64,000 nucleotides of DNA from Tritrichomonas musculus. Its lineage: Eukaryota > Parabasalia > Tritrichomonadida > Tritrichomonadidae. Location: contig JAPFFF010000062.1 of the NCBI GenBank assembly GCA_039105265.1, forward strand, positions 248,001 to 312,000, given 5' to 3'. The notes beneath the pieces are model-generated. The model did not search any database. It saw only the letters and a list, made by a program, of their open reading frames with translations, and was not told the DNA's origin. Positions 8,317 through 18,209 of this stretch are shown piece by piece. The translations under genes were made by a program, and so were the position numbers. How positions within the stretch are numbered: position 1 is the stretch's first letter; every line of letters starts with the position of its first letter.

Positions 8317-9270
8317 ATGGAGAGCAATCCCAACCAGCAACAAAATCAAGAAAAAGGCCAAGAAAAAAGTCAAGAGCAAAAATCAGCAAACTTAAATCAA
8401 ATTCCAGTCCCTCCATATGATCCAACTGTAGTATTAAATGATACAGGCAATTATACACAAAATCCATATCCACAACAAAATGGTACATATCCACCCTATT
8501 CACAGCCTAACACCCAATATCAACCACCAAATGCTAATTATCAACAGCCACCAAACTATCAACAGCCAAACTATCAGCAACCTCCAAACTATCAACAACC
8601 CCCAAACTATCAACAACCCCCAAACTATCAGCAACCACCAAATTATCATTATCAACCACCAGCAAATTATCAGCAACCAGGTCCAGAACCTCTTGTTGAT
8701 GGCCCCTGTACATATAATAGAACCCATGAACGCCCAATTAGACAGCCATTCTACAATTGCATCACTTGTGGCCTTGTTGATGATCTTGGATGCTGTGAAG
8801 CATGTGCAAGGATTTGTCATGCAGGACACCAACTTGTTCCTCGTGGAACCATCGAATGCTACTGCGATTGTGGTTCTGGAAGATGTTCCTCGCGCTGTCC
8901 ATGCAGGTGTTTGAAAGTTCCAGCAAGCCAAGCCCAGCTTTATGATCAATACACTCAGCAGCAACAGATTCCACAGTGCACATACATCCAGACAGGCAGA
9001 AGAATGGTCAACCAGCCGCTCTATACATGTGTTACTTGCGGTTTTGATGAAGGCACTTGCATCTGCGAAAGTTGTGCAAGAGTTTGTCACTACGGACATG
9101 ATGTTCGACGTCTTGGTGTGACTGCTGGTTTCTGCGATTGTGGAGCAGGAAACCTGCCTGGAATGTGCAGGTGTATGAACGGAACTTCATGTCATCATCA
9201 TCATCATCGTTACAATGAATATGATGAAATAGGAGAGCCTGTTTATATTGATGCCTGTAATCTTCAATAA
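8317..9270 (+). CDS. Tandem UBR-box zinc-finger protein with proline/glutamine-rich repeats, 317 aa
   Basis: I start at ATG 8317 because an initiator-like TCATTTT sits 16 bases upstream; an in-phase ATG at 8257 would precede it. Residues 1-125 are rich in Gln, Pro, Asn and Tyr, with about nine QQPPNY-type units. Two homologous cysteine/histidine modules follow, from C131 to about 199 and from C221 to about 289. Each has the order CTY...Q(P)xYxCxTCG...CExCARxCHxGH...CDCG, the signature of the UBR box, the zinc fold that binds N-degrons in UBR ubiquitin ligases and F-box 11-type proteins. No RING, HECT or F-box is present, so it may be an adaptor or reader rather than a ligase. The end holds a histidine run and finishes CNLQ, which fits a CaaX prenylation box. 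A minisatellite begins 9 bases after the stop. Confidence 0.82.
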   Translation: MESNPNQQQNQEKGQEKSQEQKSANLNQIPVPPYDPTVVLNDTGNYTQNPYPQQNGTYPPYSQPNTQYQPPNANYQQPPNYQQPNYQQPPNYQQPPNYQQPPNYQQPPNYHYQPPANYQQPGPEPLVDGPCTYNRTHERPIRQPFYNCITCGLVDDLGCCEACARICHAGHQLVPRGTIECYCDCGSGRCSSRCPCRCLKVPASQAQLYDQYTQQQQIPQCTYIQTGRRMVNQPLYTCVTCGFDEGTCICESCARVCHYGHDVRRLGVTAGFCDCGAGNLPGMCRCMNGTSCHHHHHRYNEYDEIGEPVYIDACNLQ

Positions 9271-9278
9271 TTATTATT

Positions 9279-9763
9279 AATATATAATAAACATTAGAAT
9301 ATATAATAAACATTAGAATATATAATAAACATTAGAATATATAATAAACATTAGAATATATAATAAACATTAGAATATATAATAAACATTAGAATATATA
9401 ATAAACATTAGAATATATAATAAACATTAGAATATATAATAAACATTAGAATATATAATAAACATTAGAATATATAATAAACATTAGAATATATAATAAA
9501 CATTAGAATATATAATAAACATTAGAATATATAATAAACATTAGAATATATAATAAACATTAGAATATATAATAAACATTAGAATATATAATAAACATTA
9601 GAATATATAATAAACATTAGAATATATAATAAACATTAGAATATATAATAAACATTAGAATATATAATAAACATTAGAATATATAATAAACATTAGAATA
9701 TATAATAAACATTAGAATATATAATAAACATTAGAATATATAATAAACATTAGAATATATAAT
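9279..9763. repeat. 19-bp minisatellite, about 25 copies
   Basis: The unit AATATATAATAAACATTAG is repeated in tandem with no difference that I could see, starting nine bases after the stop codon of the UBR-box gene. Each unit holds TAAA, the tetranucleotide described as the parabasalid polyadenylation signal, so the array may lie in the 3' UTR. The near-perfect identity points to recent expansion. Confidence 0.97.
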
Positions 9764-10042
9764 ATTTCAATGTGTTTATTTAAGCGATAGATATCTTTAT
9801 TTACATCTATTTTTCAGTAAGATAAAAGAATAGAATGAAATTGTATGTCTTCAGAAAATCTCTCAAAAAATTGATAAGGTTAAGTAAAAAAGTTTTATTC
9901 ATTAAATGGATAATTATAGTTTTTTATTACGATTTCATTCGCTGGCTCCACATGAAGCCATTTAAAGAAAAGTTAAAATTTCTTCATAACCAATTAAAAA
10001 GGTGAAATTATTGACCTTGGAGTTTGACTAATATATTTACAT

Positions 10043-10664
10043 GTGCAATTATTAATTGATAAAAGATACAAGCATAAATGTGAACAATTCATTACTATAT
10101 CCTATTTTTTAAAAAAAGAGATTTTGTTGAAACTGAAAAAAAAAAATTTCAACACAAAGGTCAAAAATTCAATCAAGAAGGTGAAATTGATTGACCAGAA
10201 CAAGAAAGATAAGAAATGGTATTTGGATGACCGTTTTAATGATTCAGATGTTGTTCGCTTCTCCTTTATAGATGAGGAGAAAAGCTATTTGATCATATCG
10301 ATTGAAAATTTCAGTTTTGGCGTTTCAAATCTTCTCTTGAGCGTTTCAAGCATCGATGTCAATTCTCCAACAACAGTTAATGTCTGGTGGCACACTGATT
10401 AAGAACAATTATAGATCTAATGAAAAATGGTGGAAAGACGAGACATCTAAAACAGAGACCGAAAAGGAGATTGAAATGGCACCATTAGTTTTTGCTATAA
10501 TCAATCACGATGAAGAAATGGTCGAGCTTTTACTGAAGCGCGTTGGTATTGACACAAATTTGAGATCCATTTTCAGAAAGAGGAAATGGTCATCGGATGA
10601 GGATCGAAGGTACGGGAAAGAAATCACTGACGAACAAGAAAAAACACCTTTGTTCAACTCTTGA
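10043..10664 (+). pseudogene. Decayed ankyrin-repeat protein fragment
   Basis: Two overlapping frames are open here. The first (to 10402) has no ATG. The second (10356-10664) ends with APLVFAIINHDEEMVELLLK followed by KTPLF, which is the core of an ankyrin repeat in the parabasalid DUF3447/ankyrin family. A frame change near 10356-10400 and the missing start and end suggest a broken relic of a host gene. The rest of the fragment is not recognised. Confidence 0.5.
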
Positions 10665-11379
10665 TTTCACCTTCTTTTTTTTTACTATTAGCTCATCTAG
10701 GAATTATACACTTATGATAAGCCTATATTAGCAAATAATGATCCATAATGATCAATATATGTAGAGAGAAAATCATATAATAATCAATTTCGGCAATAAA
10801 ATAAAACTAAAAAAATACGAGCTTGATATAAAAATTTTGGAGAAAAAACAAGTTTTATAAAAAGACTTTTTTTCTTAATAATTGTGAGAATACAATCAAT
10901 TTCCGAATTTTTCCGTAACGATAAATATCAAATTCTGAGGAATTATTTTGATAAGTTTGCAATTCAATAACGATTTAAAATTTTTTCAGAAAAAGTTTGA
11001 TGATAATTTTTCAATAACGTTCAAAAATTTTTCTTAAAAAAGAGGTTTCTCGCAAAAAGTTTAGGTAACGAAAATGAACTTTTTCCGAAACGGAATTGAA
11101 AAAAATGTATTAAAATGGATGGATTTTGCCGATAAACAATTCAAAGTTTTTTTAACTATTTCATTCAAATTTCGGATCATCCTTAACAAATATTCATTCA
11201 ATTTTTTAACTTTCGTTTCAAATTTTGATAACATAAAAAAAAATAATTCAAATAGATTTAAATTAGCTTGGTCATTTTTTGAAAAGACTATCAACGGAAG
11301 GCATTCAATTTTTTTTGTATCAATTTCTGAATCGACATTTTAGTCCATCTATTTCCTTTTTTGTAAAATACTTCTTCTT
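10665..11379. other. Intergenic region before the AGC kinase
   Basis: About 700 bases. Open frames of 77 and 89 codons overlap on opposite strands at 11061-11343, but both are rich in Phe, Asn and Lys from AT-rich sequence and resemble nothing I know. I read this as non-coding spacer with the kinase promoter. Confidence 0.5.
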
Positions 11380-12663
11380 ATGACACAATTCAAGGGATGG
11401 TTAGAAAAAAAAAACGTCTTTGGATTTTGGACCAAACGATATTTAGTCCTGATATCCAGTAAACTATCAATTTTTAAAGATCCTTCAACTGATGTCTCAG
11501 AAAATGATTATGAGTTAAATTCACAGACCAAAATTGAAGTAAGTGATTCAAAAGGTTGGGTGTTAAAAGTTACTATCGAGAAACCTAAAATTGTAACACT
11601 AGTATTAAAAGCATCCTCAAACAAAGAAATGTTAGATTGGGTTTTTCATTTACGTCGTTCTGCTTTTGCAAATAAAGTTCTTTATATAAGCATGTTTAAA
11701 CCAATCTCATTATTAGGTCAAGGAGCCCAAGGAAAAGTCATGCTTTGTGAAAAGAAAAACTCAGAAGAAATAGTAGCAATAAAAGCAGTTAATAAGGATG
11801 TTCTTGTCCAGAAAAAGAAAGAAGACACTGTTTTAAATGAAAAGAAGATACTAGCATCAATTCAATGTCCTTTTACTATAAATTTGAGGTATGCTTTTCA
11901 AAACGATAAATATTATTATTTAGCTCTTGAATATGCTCCAGGTGGTAACTTATTCAGCAGATTGAGAAATGGAAAAATTCCAATTACAGATATTAAATTG
12001 TATGTTGCAGAAATAGCTATCGCTATACATGAGCTGCATAGGAATCACATTATTTATCGTGACATGAAACCTCATAACGTAATGATTGGAAAAGATGGCC
12101 ATGTAAAATTAACAGATTTTGGTCTTTCAACTTTTTGTGAGCCAAACGAAACAAAAACAGAAGTATGTGGAACACCAGAATATGTTGCTCCGGAGATATT
12201 ACTTAACCAGGGATACGGATACAGTGTTGACTGGTGGGGACTTGGAATATTAGCATATGAGTTAATATATGGCTCAACTCCTTTTTTTGGTTTGAACAAT
12301 GGTTACATACTTCAATCAATCTTAAATAGAGAACCTGTTTTCCCTAAAAACGAAGATCCAGTTATTGTATCATTTTTAACTTCATTGTTACAGAAAGATC
12401 CGTCAAAAAGAGGTGGATATAAATATATTATTGGCTCGGAATTTATGTCCGATATCGACTTCCACCTTGTTTGCCAAAAAAAAATAACTCCATCTTATAT
12501 CCCAGAAATCAAAAATAAGAAAGATACATCAAATTTCGAGAGAAAATACGCAGGGAAAAAGGTCCATCGTTCAGATTTGGATTTATTTTCAGATCAATAT
12601 TCTAAAAAGAATGACAACAAATCTGATATTTTCTTTTTTAACTGCACAAATGATAATTTGTGA
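11380..12663 (+). CDS. PH-domain AGC-family protein kinase (Akt/PKB-like), 427 aa
   Basis: Residues 1-100 form a PH domain (FKGWLEKKNVFGFWTKRYLVL at the start, LDWVFHLRR at its final helix), which in this family binds phosphoinositides. The kinase domain runs from about 107 to 350, with GQGAQGKV, AIKAV, YRDMKPHN, DFGLS, CGTPEY and the DWWGLG helix typical of AGC kinases. The position matching Akt Thr308, two before the CGTPEY cysteine, is glutamate (E261) rather than a phosphorylatable residue. The 75-residue tail lacks a clear FxxFS hydrophobic motif. It could therefore be active without T-loop phosphorylation. The stop is a TGA followed directly by a second TGA, which shows that TGA is used as a terminator in this genome. 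Role inferred: phosphoinositide-directed signalling at membranes. Confidence 0.9.
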   Translation: MTQFKGWLEKKNVFGFWTKRYLVLISSKLSIFKDPSTDVSENDYELNSQTKIEVSDSKGWVLKVTIEKPKIVTLVLKASSNKEMLDWVFHLRRSAFANKVLYISMFKPISLLGQGAQGKVMLCEKKNSEEIVAIKAVNKDVLVQKKKEDTVLNEKKILASIQCPFTINLRYAFQNDKYYYLALEYAPGGNLFSRLRNGKIPITDIKLYVAEIAIAIHELHRNHIIYRDMKPHNVMIGKDGHVKLTDFGLSTFCEPNETKTEVCGTPEYVAPEILLNQGYGYSVDWWGLGILAYELIYGSTPFFGLNNGYILQSILNREPVFPKNEDPVIVSFLTSLLQKDPSKRGGYKYIIGSEFMSDIDFHLVCQKKITPSYIPEIKNKKDTSNFERKYAGKKVHRSDLDLFSDQYSKKNDNKSDIFFFNCTNDNL

Positions 12664-12976
12664 TGAAATTGTTAAACTATCTTGCAAAATTAACAAATAC
12701 CTTCATAAATATTATTATATTGTAAATAAAATACCTTTCATAAATATTATAATATAATTTATTTGATTTTTTATTCAAGCATGCAGTGAATTTCAAATAT
12801 ATATATATATTAAATATTATAAGCATTTACTTTCATTTGAATATAGAAGAAAAATTTTTTTTCGAAGATTCTATGAGTTCATTCAATCATTGTTTAAAAT
12901 AAAAATAAATTTTGAATATATTAATAAGCATTTACTTTCATTTGAATATATTAATAAAAAAATAATATTTTTAAAA
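12664..12976. other. AT-rich spacer
   Basis: Contains an (AT)n run near 12800 and a repeated stretch (AAGCATTTACTTTCATTTGAATATA at about 12821-12845 and 12928-12952). No gene was seen. Confidence 0.5.
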
Positions 12977-13516
12977 ATAAATTTTAAAACGATCTTTGGT
13001 TTCGATTTCTGATCGTAATTCATGCCAAAGATCATGAAAAAAACATATTTCTTGATTATTTCCAATGAGTGAATTATTTTCACAATGTTTGACTTCTATT
13101 GTTGACTGTAATTCTGAAATCTTGCCATTGAATTGTTCAATTTGTTGTTTGTAGTTCTCGATTTCAGTGTTTAATCTTGAGTTTTCGTTGGTCAATTCAG
13201 TGATCTCTCCGTTGATGGCTTCAATTTCTCTGTCTTTGGCTTCAATAATGGATTGAAATTAAACAACTTTGCAATTGAATGATTCAATTGTTGAATTCAA
13301 AACATTGATCTTAGCCTTGGCTTCAATTTCTGATTGTAGTTGGTTAATCTTGTAGTTTAAAGCTTCGATTTCTCTGTTCTTGGCTTCAACTGTTGATTGA
13401 AGTTCAGCAATCTTTCAATTGAAAGATTCGATTATAGCTTTAATCTCGTTGATCTTGCCGTTGAGTGCTTCAATCTCTCTGTTCTTGAATTCAAGAGTGG
13501 GCTGTATTTCCGCATT
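12977..13516 (-). pseudogene. Decayed coiled-coil repeat gene
   Basis: Read from about 13516 downwards, the minus strand codes a repeating heptad-rich pattern with units such as EAKNREIEALNYKINQLQSE, EAKDREIEAINGEITELTNE and YKQQIEQFNGKISELQSTIE. It is interrupted in frame by a TGA (within ESFN-KIAELQS) and a TAA (within NCKVV-FQSII), and no start codon is visible. The repeats suggest a long golgin- or myosin-tail-like coiled coil that has decayed. The last part, from 13195 to 12971, is still open. The original protein cannot be named. Confidence 0.65.
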
Positions 13517-13619
13517 TATTTAATAAAAAATGATATGAAAAAACATATCACATCAAAAGATATTTTAATATTGAATTTAGATAGAGGTGAGACTGCGAAA
13601 TTTTAAATGAACTTTTTTA

Positions 13620-14640
13620 GGAATAATAATCAACAAAATTAAAAATAAATTAAAAATATAGTATTATGGTGCTGTTACCTTTTCATATCATATACTTTTT
13701 TTCAGATTTAATCAAAATAAATTGAAATTGTATTGATATTTCAAAATGTCATAATTCATATATTCGTCATTATTTTTTCTTTTCAACCATTAAATTGCAT
13801 TTGTATATAGATGATCTCTATTTTTTAATAAGAAAGCTATTCAATGAATGCGTTTTTGGTCAAAATTCAAAAAAATATTTTTCAATTTAAAGAGAAATTT
13901 TCTTCTATATTAAAGACCAAAGGGATGACTATAGTTTATCTCTTAACTTATCTGGTGCTGGCAAACATATCAAAATATTTTTTAAAAATTTTTTACAATT
14001 TTAGCTAGGATTGAGGTTTAATATTGAATATAATTCTATATACGTTAATGATGTAAACTTCACAAATATCTAAATAATTTCATTTGTTTTTATTTTGGTA
14101 TCAACATCACAATAAGTATTTATTTTAATATTTATCAATAATTTACCAAAAAAATCATGCTTATAATATGATTATAGTTAGTTAAATCATAAAAAATCAT
14201 TATTTGATTTATAATTCTTAGTCGAAGATTTTAATATTATATTCACATCTATATATTAAATATTGATAATTAAATTATTTATTATTTTGAGTAAATAGAA
14301 TTTTTTTATTAAGATAAAATTGAAATTATAATAAGATAGATGCTATTCAATTTTAAAAATAGATTTATAGCTAAAAATCTGAAAAAAATATTAGTGAAAT
14401 TATCATAAATAGCATTTAATTCTGGAATAAAATAATATGTATTAATATTATTAAAAAATACCAAAAATTTTCGCAGCCTCACCTCTATTTAGATTAGGCT
14501 TGCTTTTCAATGTTTTATGAACTTTGCTATATTTGATATAAAATAATAATAATAATAATAATAATAATTGATATACTACTTATAAATGATAAATAGAAAA
14601 TATAATAGAAGTATAATCCAATATTAGGCACAATTAATGA
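13620..14640. other. AT-rich intergenic region
   Basis: About 1 kb with no gene that I can support. It includes an (AAT)n microsatellite at about 14546-14570 and otherwise low-complexity A+T sequence. Confidence 0.5.
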
Positions 14641-14642
14641 AT

Positions 14643-14709
14643 TTTACAAATTCCACGTAGCACTTTTTGAGAGCCGAGCTCTCAAAAAGTGAGGAGCGGA
14701 ATTTGTAAA
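14643..14709. repeat. 67-bp palindrome with CACTTTTTGAGAGC arms
   Basis: The inner stem CACTTTTTGAGAGC (14661-14674) pairs perfectly with GCTCTCAAAAAGTG (14678-14691) over 14 bp with a 3-base loop. The outer arms TTTACAAATTCC (14643-14654) and GGAATTTGTAAA (14698-14709) are also exact reverse complements. A mismatched 6-base segment separates the two stems on each side. Confidence 0.9.
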
Positions 14710-14724
14710 TCTCTGAATTGCTAT

Positions 14725-14755
14725 CACTTTTTGAGTTTTTCTCCCTCAAAAAGTG
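14725..14755. repeat. Second CACTTTTTGAG hairpin
   Basis: CACTTTTTGAG (14725-14735) and CTCAAAAAGTG (14745-14755) form a perfect 11-bp stem with a 9-base loop, only 16 bases after the larger palindrome. The same core occurs in inverted orientation around 44.5-45.0 kb. Confidence 0.9.
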
Positions 14756-14870
14756 AACCATTCAAGAGATTTTCAAATAAAATAACCATTTTTTTGAGAA
14801 TTTTGATATATTTCTCATCTCTCCAAGGCTGGGGATTGAGTTATCACTGAATTTTGGGAATGTTGTTGAG

Positions 14871-15300
14871 TTAATTCATTGTATATTGACAATATTCTAA
14901 AAAAATTAATGATATATTAACATAACATAGAAATTTCTTGTCATAATTATATTCTTTTTGAATATGTTTTCCTCTCACAATCATAAAATCCATTATATCA
15001 AGCTCTATTGGGAGACTTTTCAGGTCTTGATAGAATTTTGGTTTATCTTTATATTTAGCCTTTCCTTCATCAGTTGTAGTCATTTTTAAATTATCATCTA
15101 TCTCTTCATTATATTTTTTCATTTATGCTCATAGGTATGTATATAGTGCGGGCCAAAGATCCGTTAAATCATCTTCAGAGCTCATCTATGCTAATGCAAT
15201 TACTTCAAACATAGATTTCCTAGCAGCAGGTATACTCATATATGCAAATTTGTCACAAGTATGCTTTTCACACCTACAATTGAAGTTAGATATGTTAAGG
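14871..15300 (-). mobile_element. Broken protein-coding stretch, probably part of a mobile-element fossil
   Basis: The minus strand holds an open stretch at 14871-15122 (with KFYQDLKSLPIELDIMDF) and a further protein-like stretch above it with a cysteine/histidine-containing start (CRCEKHTCDKFAYM). It looks like a broken fragment of an element gene. I do not recognise the family. Its place beside a helicase fragment and palindromes suggests a shared origin, but it could also be a decayed host gene. Confidence 0.3.
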
Positions 15301-15407
15301 AGGGCTCACCAAAGTTCGCCTATCCTTAACTTTTGAAGAAATGAAACCCCCTCCAACCCCCTTCCAGCAAATTTCAAACTCCATTAAAATAGCCCCAAAA
15401 ATAGAAT

Positions 15408-15620
15408 GTAAACAAGCCCTCTATCATAATTATTTTCATATTTTTATTCCTACGTCGCTGGCATTAGTCGTTGGCATATCCTCAAACATTTGATTTGCGT
15501 AGCAAAGTTTGATGAAGTCAAATGGCGAAAGTTACGGTGACATTATAGGTAACGTGGGGTATGCTAACATTGAATTGTAAACAAGCCCTCTATCATAATT
15601 AATTTAATATTTTTATTTCT
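15408..15620. repeat. Direct repeat pair of about 45 bp
   Basis: TGTAAACAAGCCCTCTATCA and the following 25 or so bases occur at 15409-15452 and again at 15575-15618, 166 bp apart. The spacer has a base composition unlike its surroundings and contains a CAAACATTTGA/TCAAATG inverted motif. This looks like a duplication inside an old element. Confidence 0.7.
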
Positions 15621-15638
15621 AGCATCTTCTAAAACTCT

Positions 15639-15995
15639 TATATATACTGGACACAGTCTCGTTACCTGCTAATACTCCCCAAAGTCGACTATAATAATAT
15701 GTATTATTAGGGCTAATTGTGTCCAGGGTCTAAAGATATATATTTACTTATGTCTACAATCTATTAATATATGGCAATTCAATAACGATAACCTAAAATA
15801 AATGCTATAATAAACTATATTAATAGGCAAAATCGGCTATTTTAATATGAAATCGTTTCCAAATAATTCCTTAGTGAAGTCCGTGTATGACATTAGCATG
15901 ATTGTACCTAATAAGGAAGCACTATATGTGTCCAATAATGAATCACTATTGTGTCCAATAAATGAGAGCTACTAGTGTCCAAAAATAAAGGAGAC
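15639..15995. repeat. GTGTCC-containing inverted and tandem repeats
   Basis: CTGGACACA near 15642 is mirrored by TGTGTCCAG near 15717, with an AT palindrome between. At about 15925-15990 three imperfect units of about 25 bp follow in tandem, each starting (T)GTGTCCAAtaa. They lie just upstream of the helicase-like stretch and may be the end region of the same element. Confidence 0.55.
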
Positions 15996-16077
15996 ATATA
16001 AAATTAAAAATTATATTAAGAATGTAAACGATGTAATTAACATGTAAAGCAAATGATCTTTTTCTGCAAATGAAACA

Positions 16078-16810
16078 ATGACGCTGAGCACGATGTTGTA
16101 CAATTATGTAGCCAATGAAGATGAAGACGCCGATACATACATGAGTGTGAATGACTTTAGAAAGATGTGTGAATCGAATGAATTAGAATTAGAACATCCA
16201 GAACCAGATTGTATTCCCGAAGGGAAATTTGCAAAGCAAAAAGCAAACATTATAGAGCAAACTGTTAAAGAACATCCAGAGCAAATAGATCCAACATAAT
16301 TTAGATGGCAGATGTTTGATGAGATCCCTGAGCGATTTTATACTATACAATGTGATGGATATGTTGACATGAATGGGAAACCACTAACTAATGAAGCATC
16401 GATTAAGCATCTCACTAGCGGAGAACATGTTGATATAGATGCTGAGTTAGAGATATATGATAAGTATGGCAATGTAATCGATTATATGGATTATGATGAT
16501 TATAGTATGGACCATAGTAAGTATGATTTAAGCAAAACCACTAAGCAAATTAGAACGAAGAAGTTCATCTGTGAAGCGCCAATTGGTTCTGGTAAATCGA
16601 CAGCAATCCGCAAATGGATATCATCACATGCAACAGAGAGGTTTATGATTATAGTTCCTACAGTGAATATTGCTGAAGAGTTCTATAACAAATTGGGACA
16701 TATGAATAGAGAACTTAGCATGCGATTATGTGTTAATGACAATGCATTTAGAGAGTTTCATAAAGCTGTACATGCTGGAGTTAATGTGATTATTACAACA
16801 AGTAACTGAA
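16078..16810 (+). mobile_element. Helicase-like fragment of a virus-like or other mobile element, broken
   Basis: Two open stretches lie here, 16078-16299 and 16312-16809. The second contains a P-loop (APIGSGKST, about 16575-16601) followed by a strand of the type FMIIVPTVNIAEEF and later VIITTSN. This resembles the N-terminal half of superfamily 2 DEAD-like or origin-binding-type helicases found in large DNA elements. The base composition is less AT-rich than the flanks. The copy is clearly incomplete and broken, and I treat it as a fossil. A Polinton/Maverick origin is possible because such elements are abundant in trichomonads, but no capsid, polymerase or integrase part is seen nearby. 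Confidence 0.45.
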
Positions 16811-17290
16811 ATAAAGGCTGCATTTTAGAAACAAGGAGTAACGAACTTAATAAGTTTAAGACATCTCCTTGAAAGTCTTGGTAGAAGCAAGTTTTTGCAA
16901 ATATCAGAATACCATGAAGAAATGATTTTTTTAATTTAATTAAACGGTCGAATGATCAGATTCATTCAAAAAGTCACTCCTTTAACAATCTTTTTAATAA
17001 AAACTATGCAAGACATAAAAAAGATAAATGATATATAAAGAGCATTCAACCTAAAGTTGAACGAATGTTTTTCAAATGAAAAATTCAAAGAATTGCCAAT
17101 TCCAATTATTTATCGAATTATTAAGCAAACTTCACCTGATTTAATCAATAATAACAAACTTTTTGATATTTTTTAATTTTTACAAGACAAGAATTGATCA
17201 TTATAGCCTGAAAAGTGTTCCAGAATTTTCCTCCAGCACATAAAAAATAGGTCTTCGTGGTTTCCTAAGATGAAATAGGTGCTTAATTAC
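16811..17290 (+). pseudogene. Decayed copy of a parabasalid BTB-like family gene
   Basis: Scattered short frames on the plus strand read LRHLLESLGRSKFLQISEYHEEM and, further on in another frame, NECFSNEKFKELPIPIIYRI and TSPDLINNNKLFDIF. These resemble the helical N-terminal segment of a large Tritrichomonas family often found before LRR or discoidin-like domains. Several stops and frame changes make this a host pseudogene. The family assignment rests on recollection of the pattern only. Confidence 0.35.
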
Positions 17291-17291
17291 A

Positions 17292-17890
17292 ATGCAACAA
17301 TTACAAGTGCTTATTCGCAACATCTTCAATTTACGGAAAAGTGATGTGGATAATTGTTTTTATTGTCCAACATCAACTCTTTGCTCTGCCTGCGAGAAAG
17401 GCTACAAGCTTGTCGGCTCTTTCTGCCAAGCTGAAGAACCACAACCGTTAAAACAACCAACATCTCATATCACTTCGCAACCCACACAAACGCCATTTTC
17501 ATCGTCATCAACAGCTCTCTCACCAACTCAAATACCAACAGAATGATCAATCACAACAAATACATTTTCAGGACTCTTCTCTCTATGTGAAAGTGACACT
17601 TTGTACCAGATCAAGCAGTCAAGCTGGGACTCAGAGAGAGAAAACTTGATCTACACAATCATCGATTGCATGAATTATGCATCAAACATGCTAAAAACAG
17701 TTTACTAGCGCTCAATCGACTTCATCAAGGGCTCAACTACACTCTACAGAATCAGCACAAACTCAATCAACGAAGCACTTTCGTTCAACGTGATCATCCT
17801 GCAGCACTGCAGCATGCAGACATTTTACCCGGTCGACTTCTCACTCGTCGTATTGGTGTTGTCTTCTTGTTTATCTTCTCAAAAAGTTAA
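17292..17890 (+). pseudogene. Relic of a cysteine-rich surface protein
   Basis: The frame at 17292-17546 contains CFYCPTSTLCSACEKGYKLVGSFC, a furin/EGF-like cysteine-rich unit, followed by a Ser/Thr/Pro-rich segment (SHITSQPTQTPFSSSSTALS) suited to O-glycosylation. The sequence after the TGA still looks protein-like, with DCMNYASNMLKTV and further on STTLYRISTNS in the continuing frame, interrupted by stops. There is no signal peptide at the 5' end. I read it as the decayed middle and C-terminal part of a secreted or surface protein gene. Confidence 0.45.
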
Positions 17891-17907
17891 TAAAAAAGTA
17901 AAAATTT

Positions 17908-17965
17908 TCTCTTGGGAGGAGTCGAACCTCTATCCTGGGATTCAAAAAACCATATGATAACAGAG
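17908..17965 (-). pseudogene. tRNA-Gln(TTG)-like pseudogene, 3' part
   Basis: On the minus strand GTTATCATATGG is followed by an anticodon-loop-like TTTTGAATCCCA, then GAGGTTCGACTCCTC (a T-arm with a four-pair stem and TTCGACT loop) and a CCAAGAGA acceptor strand. The 5' acceptor and most of the D arm are missing, and two anticodon-stem pairs are lost, so it is not a functional tRNA. Confidence 0.5.
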
Positions 17966-18072
17966 ATTGTTATTTTATTTGTTTTCTATATTATTAATAA
18001 AAAAATAATTGAATAATAGTCAATGATTCTATTTTAAAATATATGAAAATAAGAATTCATGCCATTCTATGA

Positions 18073-18097
18073 TACAGGTGGATTCGAACTTGATCTG
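18073..18097 (-). repeat. B-box-like tRNA-derived fragment
   Basis: On the minus strand it reads AAGTTCGAATCCACCTGTA, close to the RNA polymerase III B box and tRNA T-loop. A sister copy (AAGTTCGAGTCCACCTATA) is at 56190-56213. In both, the 5' half of the T stem is not complementary, so neither is an intact tRNA. Confidence 0.4.
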
Positions 18098-18209
18098 CTA
18101 AAAAGTCGTAAATAGAATTTAAAGTATAAAAAGTATATTTCAAAAAATCATTAATTTAATTTTAATTTTAAAATTTGATATCACATCTATTATTAATAAT
18201 ATTTAAAAC

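Noticed and set aside
8500-9099. 199-aa minus-strand frame opposite the UBR-box gene
   Set aside because: It is the antisense of the CxxC and QQPPNY repeats; the plus strand has clear zinc-finger motifs.
9279-9763. CRISPR-like array
   Set aside because: Units are directly adjacent with no spacers, and the genome is eukaryotic; it is a plain minisatellite.
11061-11343. Overlapping 77- and 89-aa frames before the AGC kinase
   Set aside because: Composition is dominated by Phe/Lys/Asn on both strands, with no motif; typical chance frames in AT-rich DNA.
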